A stretch of DNA of 64,000 nucleotides from Trichormus sp. NMC-1 (GTDB lineage Bacteria; Cyanobacteriota; Cyanobacteriia; Cyanobacteriales; Nostocaceae): positions 311,665 through 375,664 of the forward strand of contig NZ_LZQD01000001.1 in the NCBI RefSeq assembly GCF_001858025.1, read 5' to 3'. The notes beneath the pieces were generated by a model. That model had not been told where the DNA came from. It worked only from the letters and a program-made list of their open reading frames with translations, and searched no databases. The position numbers were made by a program, and so were the translations under genes. Of this stretch, positions 47,003 to 56,411 are shown piece after piece; position 1 is the stretch's first letter; every line of letters begins with the position of its first letter.

Positions 47003-49908
47003 ATTTCTATCTCAATCCAATCACTATCTTTGACGTTTGTTAGCTGAAATTGATCATTACTTTCTGGCTCCACAGTTTGAGTAACATTTATCGGAGCTAG
47101 TTGATGGTTGAGCTTAGTTGATATAGTTACAATAGTAGCTCCTTCCATAAAGGTGGCGATAGGGATATCTAATTTAAAATCGGCTTGAATTTTATTTCGC
47201 AACTCCATAACCATTAAAGAATCCATACCCATCTCAAAAAAACCTTGCTCTGGATTTGGTAGATGAGAGCCTTTGAATCCTAAAATTCTTCCGATTTGCT
47301 CCTGAAGATAAGTTATTAATAGAGTTATGCGATAGCTTGACTCTGCCGTTTCTAGCTGTTGTAAGATTTTGGTATTTTGGGTGGAAATTGATAGTTTTGC
47401 AGCTTGTTGTTCTATTTCGAGCTTTTTTGGCAGAGATTGCTTTTGAGGCTGGATAGTACCTGTGTCAATCCAATATCGCTCTCTTTGAAATGGATATGTT
47501 GGTAGTGCAACTTTTGTCCGCTGATAATCACGGTCAAATCCTGACCAATCTACTTTGACTCCGGCTACAAACAACTGCCCTAAACTAGAGAGCATGACTT
47601 GCCATTCGTCAAAGCCAGGACACAAAGAAGGTAGCCACAAACCACCGCTATCGGGTAAACATTGATGCCCCATGCCCAATAAGGTCGGCTTAGAACCAAT
47701 CTCTATAAACACTTTATACCCAAGCTGATGTAATGTCTGCATACTTTGATCAAACTGCACCGCACCAGATACATGATGCACCCAGTATTGCGCTGTTGCA
47801 ATTTCCTCATTAGCCAGATTACCAGTAACGTTGGATATTAATGGCATTTGCGGCTGATTGTAGGCAATTTGATTAGCAAGGGCTGAAAAATCCTCTGTAG
47901 TCATCAGTGAAACCATCTCGCTACCAGATGGTAACTGCTGCATTAATCGTCCTCGATGGGCAATGAGTTTGAGTGCATCTTCTAAGCTGAAAACCCCGGC
48001 GACAGTTGCAGCAACATATTCGCCGATATTATGCCCCATGACTGCATTTGGTTGAATACCCCAAGATTTCCAAAGTTGATACAAGGCATATTCAAAGGCA
48101 AATAACGCTGGCTGGGTATAGGCAGTTTGATCTAATAATGATGATGCAATTTGTTCTTCGGCTTGGTCAGGATATAGTATCTCTAACAGCGAATGTTCCA
48201 GATAGGGGCGTAATATCTCATTGCACTGCTCAAGAGTTTGGCGGAAGATCGGCTGAGTGTCGTAGAGTTGCCTTCCCATGTTGATGTACTGGCAGCCTTC
48301 TCCAGTAAATAGGTAGGCAATTTTCGACGGCTTTTTACTTGCTTGATTGCTGAACAATCCAGTAGTATGGTTTCCTGTTTCAAAAGCAGCTAGTTGTGCG
48401 ATTAATTGCTCTTTTGAGTTAATTACAACTGCTAGACGGTGCTGAAAATGCGATCGCCCTGTATTCGCTGTAAAACAAATATCTGCTAGTTCTAGCTTTG
48501 GATCAGCCTCAAGGTGACTTTGATAGCGACTGACCAATGCTTGTAAAGCTGGTTCAGTTTTTGCCGATAAAGTTAATAAATCAAAAGCACGCTCCCGCAA
48601 ATTTGGACTTTTGACTTGAGGGGGCGCTTCTTCTAAAATCACATGAGCATTCGTACCACCAAACCCAAAGGCGCTAACTCCAGCCAATCTGGGTTGTCCT
48701 TGATCTGGCCATTCCTGTAGTTCTGTAGGAATTTGAATAGGAGTGTTTTTAATTTTTATGTAAGGATTTAACTCTTTAAGATGCAGATGAGGCGGAATCT
48801 CACCATGTTGTAGCGACAAAACTACTTTTATCAACCCTGCAATCCCGCCAGCAGCTTCCAAATGACCGATATTCGTCTTGACTGAACCAATCCAACAAGG
48901 TTGATTTACTTCCCTACCTTCCATCAGCACCGTTTTGAGAGAATTCACCTCAATGGTGTCTCCCAAAGGTGTTCCCGTACCTTGAGTCTCGACATAACTG
49001 ATCTTTGATGGTTCAACTCCAGCCTTGGCTAAGGCTTGGCGGATAACTGCTTGTTGAGAAGGTCCATTGGGGGCTGTCAGTCCATTACTAAGTCCATTTT
49101 GGTTAACGGCTGAACCTCTAATAATCGCCTGAATATTGTCTCCATCCCTCAGTGCATCAGCAAGACGTTTGAGGACTACAACTCCACATCCCTCTCCTCG
49201 GACGTAACCATCCGCAGCCGCATCAAAGGTTTTGCATCGACCGTCTGCTGCCATCATTTGGGCATGGGAGAGGGAGATTGTTGCTTCGGATGACAAAATT
49301 ATGTTAACTCCCCCAGCCAAACACAAATTAGACTCTCCACTCAACAAACTTTGGCAAGCATAATGAATGGCTACCAGTGATGAAGCACAAGCAGTATCTA
49401 TGACTAAACTTGGACCTCGTAGATTTAGTAGATAGGACAAGCGATTAGCAATAATGCCCAAACTGGTGCCAACTGCATTATAAGCGTTAATTTGAGCATT
49501 TTCTTTAGCTAAAATTACACCGTAGTCATAGTTAGTAGCACCTAAAAAAACTCCTGTTTGACTACCACTAAGTTCTGTTGATGCTACTATTCCTGCATTT
49601 TCCAAACTTTCCCAAGCAACTTCTAAAAGCAACCTTTGCTGAGGATCTAGACGTTCTGCTTCTTTGGGAGAAATTTGGAAAAAAAGAGGATCAAAGTAGT
49701 CTACTTTTTCTAAAAAGCCACCCCATAAGCTTTTTGATTTGCCAGTGGTAGGGACTACGGAATGCTCATGCAACGAGTCCCAATCAAATGGTCGTGATGA
49801 TAGCTCTTTAATCGCATCTACTTTATTAGATAGAAGTTCCCAAAAAGATGATGGATTATCAGCACCAGGAAAACGACAACCAACTCCTATAATTGCTATT
49901 TTTTCCAT
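46999..49908 (-). CDS. Modular type I polyketide synthase KS-AT-ACP with degenerate active sites
   Basis: The 969-residue protein has a ketosynthase (1-425; Cys174 in DTACASS, His349 in NIGHLEAA), an acyltransferase (about 525-820) and an ACP (EMGMDSLMVME). In the KS the usual HGTGT His is Gln309 (ETQGTGT; codon 48982-48984). In the AT the GHSxG nucleophile is Asn627 (GHNIGE; codon 48028-48030) and the upstream GQGSQ reads GEGCQ. The reading frame is intact, so the protein is probably made; elongation by its own AT looks unlikely. It starts 3 bp after the dimetal-enzyme gene and overlaps the megasynthase. Confidence 0.93.
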   Translation of the reverse strand: MEKIAIIGVGCRFPGADNPSSFWELLSNKVDAIKELSSRPFDWDSLHEHSVVPTTGKSKSLWGGFLEKVDYFDPLFFQISPKEAERLDPQQRLLLEVAWESLENAGIVASTELSGSQTGVFLGATNYDYGVILAKENAQINAYNAVGTSLGIIANRLSYLLNLRGPSLVIDTACASSLVAIHYACQSLLSGESNLCLAGGVNIILSSEATISLSHAQMMAADGRCKTFDAAADGYVRGEGCGVVVLKRLADALRDGDNIQAIIRGSAVNQNGLSNGLTAPNGPSQQAVIRQALAKAGVEPSKISYVETQGTGTPLGDTIEVNSLKTVLMEGREVNQPCWIGSVKTNIGHLEAAGGIAGLIKVVLSLQHGEIPPHLHLKELNPYIKIKNTPIQIPTELQEWPDQGQPRLAGVSAFGFGGTNAHVILEEAPPQVKSPNLRERAFDLLTLSAKTEPALQALVSRYQSHLEADPKLELADICFTANTGRSHFQHRLAVVINSKEQLIAQLAAFETGNHTTGLFSNQASKKPSKIAYLFTGEGCQYINMGRQLYDTQPIFRQTLEQCNEILRPYLEHSLLEILYPDQAEEQIASSLLDQTAYTQPALFAFEYALYQLWKSWGIQPNAVMGHNIGEYVAATVAGVFSLEDALKLIAHRGRLMQQLPSGSEMVSLMTTEDFSALANQIAYNQPQMPLISNVTGNLANEEIATAQYWVHHVSGAVQFDQSMQTLHQLGYKVFIEIGSKPTLLGMGHQCLPDSGGLWLPSLCPGFDEWQVMLSSLGQLFVAGVKVDWSGFDRDYQRTKVALPTYPFQRERYWIDTGTIQPQKQSLPKKLEIEQQAAKLSISTQNTKILQQLETAESSYRITLLITYLQEQIGRILGFKGSHLPNPEQGFFEMGMDSLMVMELRNKIQADFKLDIPIATFMEGATIVTISTKLNHQLAPINVTQTVEPESNDQFQLTNVKDSDWIEIEI

Positions 49909-49911
49909 TTT

Positions 49912-51240
49912 TTAAAGTGCTATAGAAAACTGATTAAAGGCTTTGATATTATTTTTGATCGCTTTCTTAATTGAACCTCCTGAAGCCATCACACGCATTT
50001 CCCGATTTACAGGCCACAAGTAGTCTAGTTGCTCTGCAAACTTACGTAATTCTGATAACAGTTTATTACGTACCTTCAGATTGACATGAAATCCTTCATG
50101 CTCATGACATAGGCATTTTTCAATCCACTGCATTGCTTCCTGAGAAGACATATCAAATACAGGACTTTGCAAGAGTTTCATGAGAAAAATTATTGCATCA
50201 CCATCACTCAAAAAGCGACTGGTTGATATTCCAGAGATATCATTCAAGTTTTCTTGCTGTGCCTGTAATATAGCTAAATTTGCAATTAATTTTTCATAGG
50301 TCGATGGCTTAGGTAAACTCTTATAAAAGTCTCTAGCCATAAACAGCGAAGTTGTTGTATGAAAAGACTCATCTAAAAAATGATAATGAGATATAGTTGT
50401 GGGACTCGCTATGAATTCATTATTTTTCTGCAATTTTTTGTAGTAATTATGTATACCAAATTCGTGATTTTTTAGAAGTAGATTAGCCATGTAGCGCACA
50501 GCATAAAAATTCGACGCTAAGAATGGATGACTTCCCCAGTTATCAGAAAAAAACTGTCTTCTTGATTGAGTGGATTTTCCAGAAAACCCATGGACAAAGC
50601 CACTGGTAGGAAATGACCCATGCTTATTGGCATCTTTTCCATCTTTGCTATTTTCAGAATGAGATTGCTCTTTGCCTTTGACCATCATTTTAGCGATCAA
50701 GTTGGCAGCAGAGGATAGATAATTTGAAAATTGAAAACTTTTTTGCTTATGCAAAGAAGCCTGATCTGAAACAGGATTAATGAGAGCGTTTTTACCTAGC
50801 AAAGATTTCGTAGTTTTATAATTTACTTGGTAGAAAGCATGAATGTGGTGGCGTTCTTGGGAAGTTTCATGAGCTAATAATTCTACAAGCATTTTATAAT
50901 CACTATTTGCAGCCATCAGGCAATCTGCTGTGATTGTATTGTAATGAATTGTCTCGATTTCACTATCAGCAACTCTTTTGTAAAACGCAACCCAATGCAG
51001 ATGATTGAGTGCTAATTTTTGAGATTGAGAAGCTTGTTCATAGAGTGGTGTGCCATAAAGAATTGAATGTTCTGGCTCACTCCAGTAAGCATTGCTGTTA
51101 CTACTATAGTTAAAGTTTTTATCTAATTCTTCTATTTTTTCAGTGTAGTCGGTGTCAAGGTTATTTCCATAGTTCTTTTCCAAGAGAGGAATAACTTTAT
51201 TAACTTGATATGTGGGTGAAGTTTGACTGCTAGTAATCAT
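49912..51240 (-). CDS. AurF/CylC-like dimetal oxygenase or halogenase
   Basis: The 442-residue protein has no alignment-free family tag, but its ligand pattern matches AurF-type ferritin-like dimetal enzymes: Glu94, Glu129-x2-His132, Glu260, His287-x3-Glu291-x2-His294. Spacing 35, 3, then 27, 4, 3 equals that of AurF (E101, E136, H139, E196, H223, E227, H230), with about 70 extra residues, rich in Lys/Ser/Gly, inserted between the third and fourth ligands. Context (FAAL, dehydrogenase-like, ACP) is that of CylC-type enzymes, which halogenate unactivated carbons of acyl-ACPs. Halogenation versus oxygenation cannot be decided here. Confidence 0.78.
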   Translation of the reverse strand: MITSSQTSPTYQVNKVIPLLEKNYGNNLDTDYTEKIEELDKNFNYSSNSNAYWSEPEHSILYGTPLYEQASQSQKLALNHLHWVAFYKRVADSEIETIHYNTITADCLMAANSDYKMLVELLAHETSQERHHIHAFYQVNYKTTKSLLGKNALINPVSDQASLHKQKSFQFSNYLSSAANLIAKMMVKGKEQSHSENSKDGKDANKHGSFPTSGFVHGFSGKSTQSRRQFFSDNWGSHPFLASNFYAVRYMANLLLKNHEFGIHNYYKKLQKNNEFIASPTTISHYHFLDESFHTTTSLFMARDFYKSLPKPSTYEKLIANLAILQAQQENLNDISGISTSRFLSDGDAIIFLMKLLQSPVFDMSSQEAMQWIEKCLCHEHEGFHVNLKVRNKLLSELRKFAEQLDYLWPVNREMRVMASGGSIKKAIKNNIKAFNQFSIAL

Positions 51241-51430
51241 GATTTATTTCTGCTTTATGTTGTAATTGATTATGGTTATTAGATATTTGTCAAGTATCTT
51301 TTTAACGTCAAATTTCTCAAATCTAACCCCAATTCTAGGGAAGGGGGAATAATGTCACAATCAAAGCCTTTTTTCTTGTCAGAGAAAAGTTATTAAGTTT
51401 TTGACTTCTCAAACATCCTCTTGCAATTTT

Positions 51431-51715
51431 TTAGCTTTCCTCAGCCACATATTCTGCTAACTTGGCGATTGTTGGGTAATCATACATGACTGTTGGTTCT
51501 ATCTCTTTTCCTAGCCAGGTTCCTAAATCTCCCGTTAAAATCACTGCGGCTGAGGAATCTAAACCAAACCGCGCAAAAGTAGTTTCTACATCTACTTCAT
51601 CAGGTTCAATTTCTAGCAAATCCGACATATAGGAAACTAGCCAGGTGCTAATTTTTAGTGCTGTAAATTGCTCGCTCTGTTCACTTGATTTGTTGTCTTC
51701 AAATAGTTTAGTCAT
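51431..51715 (-). CDS. Stand-alone acyl carrier protein
   Basis: The 94-residue protein has a phosphopantetheine site at Ser54 (FGLDSSAAV) and the GDLGTWLG helix-II sequence also present in the ACP part of the second FAAL. It sits between the dehydrogenase-like gene and the dimetal-enzyme gene and should receive the fatty acid activated by the FAAL encoded upstream. Size is typical for a FAAL partner ACP. Confidence 0.93.
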   Translation of the reverse strand: MTKLFEDNKSSEQSEQFTALKISTWLVSYMSDLLEIEPDEVDVETTFARFGLDSSAAVILTGDLGTWLGKEIEPTVMYDYPTIAKLAEYVAEES

Positions 51716-51855
51716 TTTAACAACCTCAATTTGGGGAATATATTACTGCTTTCAAGTCCGTATTTTCTGCTTTTTAAGCTTTTTACTTTAAGTCATCATA
51801 AACTGATTTTGATGATCTAACTACATTAGTTTCAACATCCTTATTTTATATGGCG

Positions 51856-53475
51856 TTAGGCATTGTTACAAAGATATTCGTCAAGTTTATTTTCTTCTCC
51901 TGCCAGACTCTGCTCAACATTACCAATCATTTCTGTATACTGATTAATCATATTTTCTACCTGATTAGTATCCAGTACAATCTCTCCGCATAGATTGTCA
52001 TTCATAGCCTTAGCTATTTTTGCCTGAAAATTTTGTTGACCCCACTGTTCTATAAGTTTTAATTCATTTGATGGCTGACTTTGATAAGACTTTTGTATGC
52101 AAGCAACCACAAATCCCCATGCAGCCACATCACCCAACTTTTGAGATAGTATTTTACTCAGTTTCTTATTACTACTCCGAGATAGGTTTTGCTTTTTCAG
52201 ATAAGAGGCACAATATTCAGATGTGTGTTGTATTTTATCGCTGATTGCTGTTGCTCCTAGAAACTCCTTCAGAGATGAACAAAGTTGAGAGGTGTGGTAT
52301 AAAGCTAACAAGCCTAAGTGCATTTGTAAAGTTTCAGTAGGCCCTTCAAAGATCCGAAATAAACGAGCATTTCTGAAAATTTGGGGTGCAATATTAGATT
52401 CAATATAACCCCGTCCACCTAACAACTGAACAAGATTATCTGCTGCTTGCCACATTAATTCGGGTGCAATAATCTTTGTGACAAGATAAGCTTCTGGAGG
52501 AACAGACTTTCCTTCATCTAGCGGTGTAGTGATATTGTTCACCAAGCACTCAACCGCGCCAATTGATGCGGTTAAATCACTAAGACGTTGCAAAGTAATT
52601 TGTTGATCTATTAGCCGTTCCATACCAATTGAACGACGAGTTGCATAACGAAGCATAAGTTGAGCGCAACGCTTCATTCCCCCAATACACATAACAGCAA
52701 TTCCCAATCGCCCTAGTTGCATTGCGTCCTGAGCCACCTCAAAACCAGCACCAATTTCACCTAAGACATTTTCACGATTGGCTTTTACCTGCTCAAGGTG
52801 AACGGTATTCTGAACCATACCTCGCATTCCCATAGTGAGAGCTTCAGTACCTTGCCTCAATCCTGGAGCATTTTCTGGTATGGTAAAGGCTGTCACTCCC
52901 AGAGATTCGCCTTGTTCATCGATAACGTGAGCAAAAGTATTGATCATGGTTGACCAAGATGCAGAACCGCTCCAAATCTTGGTTCCGCTGAGTAACCACC
53001 CGCCATTACCATCTGCATGAGCTTCAGCTTTGATTGCTCTAGGATTAGATCCTGCACATGGCTCTGTAATGGCAAAGGCTGCTAAATCTCTGCCTTCAGC
53101 TAAATTCTTTAAATAGGTTTCTTTGATCTCAGGTGTAGCATACTTAAGAATTGGATAGACTCCTAGAGCATTGTTGACACCGACAAATGAAGCTAAATTG
53201 AGATCAATAGCTGCAAGTTGTTCCACGATTTGAAACATATCACGGTAGGTTAAGCCAAGACCCCCGGATGATTGAGGGACGAGCATTCCTAACAAGCCCT
53301 TTTTGCCAAAGTCTAGAACGATATGAGGAGTTATACACCGTCGCTCGTCCATGAGCTTAGAATTAATTCGTCTTTGGCCATAGTCTCGTAACCAATAGAT
53401 AATTTCTTCTGCACGTTGACGACTTGAACTTTCCAAGGACTGACTGTGACTATTGAAGTGCATTAGCTTTCGCAC
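51856..53475 (-). CDS. Acyl-CoA dehydrogenase-like flavoprotein
   Basis: The 539-residue protein has the ACAD fold with an FAITEPCAGSNP flavin segment, WSGSASW and the C-terminal IFEGPTETLQMHLG motif, and is about 150 residues longer than a standard ACAD because of a C-terminal extension. In FAAL-containing clusters such enzymes desaturate ACP-bound acyl chains at alpha-beta. It overlaps the end of the FAAL gene by 26 bp (14 bp if Met5, MHFNSH, is the start), showing tight coupling. Confidence 0.9.
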   Translation of the reverse strand: MRKLMHFNSHSQSLESSSRQRAEEIIYWLRDYGQRRINSKLMDERRCITPHIVLDFGKKGLLGMLVPQSSGGLGLTYRDMFQIVEQLAAIDLNLASFVGVNNALGVYPILKYATPEIKETYLKNLAEGRDLAAFAITEPCAGSNPRAIKAEAHADGNGGWLLSGTKIWSGSASWSTMINTFAHVIDEQGESLGVTAFTIPENAPGLRQGTEALTMGMRGMVQNTVHLEQVKANRENVLGEIGAGFEVAQDAMQLGRLGIAVMCIGGMKRCAQLMLRYATRRSIGMERLIDQQITLQRLSDLTASIGAVECLVNNITTPLDEGKSVPPEAYLVTKIIAPELMWQAADNLVQLLGGRGYIESNIAPQIFRNARLFRIFEGPTETLQMHLGLLALYHTSQLCSSLKEFLGATAISDKIQHTSEYCASYLKKQNLSRSSNKKLSKILSQKLGDVAAWGFVVACIQKSYQSQPSNELKLIEQWGQQNFQAKIAKAMNDNLCGEIVLDTNQVENMINQYTEMIGNVEQSLAGEENKLDEYLCNNA

Positions 53476-55357
53476 CCTCCTTGATATTCGCTCTTTTCAA
53501 ATCAGGATTAACTTCCTGCACTTTTGTTAAGAGGGAGTTAACATCATCTGTTAACTGTTGCAATTTATCTTGATTATGAGGGCTTTTACTAGAGTTCTCC
53601 ACCACATTCAAAGTGCCATCTAGAAATCCACGCCGACACGCATGGCGCTGAATCTTGCCACTTGATGTCTTAGGAATACTCCCCGGCTTAATCAAAACTG
53701 TTGCATACACTTGTAACCCGTGGTTATCTATGACTGCCTCAGTAATGTTGCCGACGACTTCTTTAATATCCAACCGCCTCAAAGAGGTTCGTTCTACCTC
53801 TTGCACAACAACTAATCGTTGTTGCCCTTTTTGCTCTACTGTAAAGGCTGCCCCACAATTCAATCGCAGTGCTGGATGACTGTTTTGAACCGTTAACTCA
53901 ATATCCTGGGGATAATGATTTTGTCCGCGAACAATAATCACATCCTTAAGTCTTCCTGTAACAAACAACTCTTCGTCTTGCAAAAAGCCTAAGTCTCCTG
54001 TCCGGAGAAACGGTCCTTCACCTGTATCTGACAGATAAGCTTGAAAGGTTTCAGTTGTTTGCTCTGGTCGTCTCCAATAGCCAGCAGCCACAGAAGAACC
54101 CGACACCCAAATCTCTCCTACCTTACTGGGGGGACACAGAGTTAAGGATTCAGGATCGACAATAGCGATTTTCTCATCTAAGCAGGTGCGACCACAGCCA
54201 ACAATTGTTGTAGTCCCTTCGTCAGATTCAGTAGCCACTATTCGATTTTCCTCAAGGGCTTTTGCTTCTACCTGGTAAAGAAGGGGGGGAGATGTTTTTA
54301 AACCTCCTGAAACAAATAAAGTTGTTTCAGCCATGCCGTAGCAAGGATACAATGCTTCTTTACGAAAACCACACTCGGCAAAATAGTTAGCAAAGCGCTC
54401 TAATGTTTCAGACCGAACTGGTTCGGCTCCGTTGAAAGCAACTTCCCAACTGCTTAAGTCAAGACTAGAACGTTCTTCTGGAGTAATCTTGCGAACGCAA
54501 AGGTCATAGGCAAAATTTGGACCTCCACTAGTAGTCGCTTTGTATCGAGAAATAGCTTGCAACCAACGCAAAGGCTTTTGCAGAAAAGCTACTGGTGACA
54601 TGAGAATGGAAGGTAAACCCAAATATAGGGGCTGCAAGACATTGCCAATCAATCCCATATCGTGGAATAAGGGCAACCAACCGACGACTATTGTTTGATC
54701 TGTATGTCCGAAGCCGATCTTGATCGCTCTTTCGTTGGACAGCAAATTTCCATGAGTGATCATCACTCCCTTCGGCGTTCCCGTAGAGCCAGAAGTATAT
54801 TGCAGAAAGGCTACAGTATCGCTCTCTAGTTTTGGTTCTTGCCAATCTGAACTGATATTGCTGTCGATGTCATCAGTGCTTAACCAGTGCATAGTTGGCA
54901 ATTCTGGATTTTGGTCCCATTGACTTACCAAGTTTACTAACAAGGATGAAGTAGTCAATACAACAGTTGCTTGAGCATCTGTGACCATTGCCTGCAATCT
55001 CAACAAGTTCATATTCTGACGGGGTGGATATGCAGGAACTGCTACAACACCGGCATATAAACATCCCAAGAAGGCACTAATGAACTCTAGACCTGGTGGA
55101 TACAAGAGCAACGCACGTTTGCCAGATGCTCCTAGAGATTGAATATGGGATGCGAACTGACAAGTCAGCGCTTGCGCTATTGCCCGTGCTTTTTGGTCTA
55201 GTTCTCCATAAGTTAGGCTGACTTCTTCAGTTTCTCCATCTCGCAGAAAAGTATAGGCTTTTTGCTCAGACTGATTTTGCGCTCTGTAGCTTAGTAGTTG
55301 TACTAATGTTGAAAATCTTTCTAGAGAGTTTGGTAAATCGTTCAAACGAACATTCAT
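53450..55357 (-). CDS. Fatty acyl-AMP ligase (FAAL)
   Basis: The 635-residue ANL enzyme has LQYTSGSTGTPKG, the FAAL-typical FNGAEPVRSETL, the YGMAETTLF motif and a C-terminal KTSSGKIQR catalytic lysine. It lacks an ACP domain, and a separate ACP is encoded two genes downstream. FAALs activate free fatty acids as acyl-adenylates and load them on ACPs to start lipopeptide or polyketide assembly. It is the first gene of the minus arm, reading out of the divergent spacer. Confidence 0.95.
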   Translation of the reverse strand: MNVRLNDLPNSLERFSTLVQLLSYRAQNQSEQKAYTFLRDGETEEVSLTYGELDQKARAIAQALTCQFASHIQSLGASGKRALLLYPPGLEFISAFLGCLYAGVVAVPAYPPRQNMNLLRLQAMVTDAQATVVLTTSSLLVNLVSQWDQNPELPTMHWLSTDDIDSNISSDWQEPKLESDTVAFLQYTSGSTGTPKGVMITHGNLLSNERAIKIGFGHTDQTIVVGWLPLFHDMGLIGNVLQPLYLGLPSILMSPVAFLQKPLRWLQAISRYKATTSGGPNFAYDLCVRKITPEERSSLDLSSWEVAFNGAEPVRSETLERFANYFAECGFRKEALYPCYGMAETTLFVSGGLKTSPPLLYQVEAKALEENRIVATESDEGTTTIVGCGRTCLDEKIAIVDPESLTLCPPSKVGEIWVSGSSVAAGYWRRPEQTTETFQAYLSDTGEGPFLRTGDLGFLQDEELFVTGRLKDVIIVRGQNHYPQDIELTVQNSHPALRLNCGAAFTVEQKGQQRLVVVQEVERTSLRRLDIKEVVGNITEAVIDNHGLQVYATVLIKPGSIPKTSSGKIQRHACRRGFLDGTLNVVENSSKSPHNQDKLQQLTDDVNSLLTKVQEVNPDLKRANIKEGAKANALQ

Positions 55358-56411
55358 AAGCCAGTATTTTACAGGTTAGGAAGTAACGCGATCAAAATCA
55401 ATCTGTTTTCAGTATTCGATCTTTATCCTCATAAACTTTGCTTTTTTTAGATTCTTTGATACCTGCTTTTTGTTGGCATCTTGACATCCAAACTAAACTT
55501 ACTTTTTCTAAGGTACGAATGTACTAAGCACTTACATTAATTTGCCATTACTTCAAACATTGGCAAATAAACTGCTTTCGTCAAACTGGGAATCAAAAAA
55601 ACAATTCCCTCATTTTCACGCTTCAAATATGCTCAAGGTCTTAACATTTCATTAATGTTTCAAAATATTTCAAACATTAATAAATCGCCAAAAACTTTGT
55701 TAAATAAAGGGTTGAGAGTTTGCGTTGCCGAAAGTGACGAAAGATGGATCAGAATCTGTTGGTCATATCGATAATTATACGTCCAACCTGCGTGATGATA
55801 TCATAACCCCTCTAGAAAACCAAGTTAAGTTTTTTTTATCCTCTTTTATACTAAGGAGAATGAGGAACTCCATAGAAATTAGCTTAGTTGTGATATCATG
55901 TCCCCTAGAATTGGGAAAATAAAGAACTCCGTAGAAATTAGCTTAGTTGTGATATCATGTCCCCTAGAAGTTACGGAACATAAAACTGCCTAAGGCAAAA
56001 AAGTCTTATGGGAACTGAGTTATAACACTACTCGTGGGATTAAGAGACTTCCAGATCCAATGGGAAAGCCATTTATCAGGATGAAGTGGAACACGTGGTT
56101 TTGTGTAATAAAACCGTAAAGTACGCGAGATGTGAATAGCCAAAAGTTTACTGTACAGTATTACTACTGAACAGCTAATTCATACGGAACCGATCATGAT
56201 TCGTTTGGAAGCGGTGGTTGGAAAAATGCCAATAATGGTAACTTGCTAACTACCTAACCTACACCCTTACTACAAACACGGTTTTGGATGGTATGGATGA
56301 AGCTGTAATGCTCCCCCTCGACCTTCCCAACTCTAGGAAGTCGAAACATGACACATACAAACAAATGATCCAAATATTGCCGTAATCAAGCTAACCAAAT
56401 AAGAAGGTTTT
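55358..56411. promoter_or_regulatory. Divergent spacer between the two biosynthetic arms
   Basis: This 1.05-kb AT-rich spacer must hold promoters of both arms. It has a 59-bp period tandem repeat (55865-55970) with GATATCATG, a degenerate third copy near 55790-55820, and a hairpin TCGAC-c-TTCC/GGAA-GTCGA (56318-56344). No gene is convincing. A good ribosome-binding site (AAGAAGG) precedes the DUF3419 start. Confidence 0.65.
55865..55970. repeat. Tandem repeat, period 59 bp
   Basis: The 47-bp cores 55865-55911 and 55924-55970 (GAACTCCRTAGAAATTAGC...TGATATCATGTCCCCTAGAA) differ at one position. A third, weaker version (GATGATATCATAACCCCTCTAGAA) lies at about 55793-55816. Their location between divergent arms makes regulator binding a reasonable guess. 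Confidence 0.85.

Noticed and set aside
55725-55922. 65-codon frame in the divergent spacer
   Set aside because: It runs through the 59-bp repeat and has no recognisable feature.
56318-56344. Hairpin as a terminator before the DUF3419 gene
   Set aside because: It has no T tail and no gene upstream on that strand to terminate.
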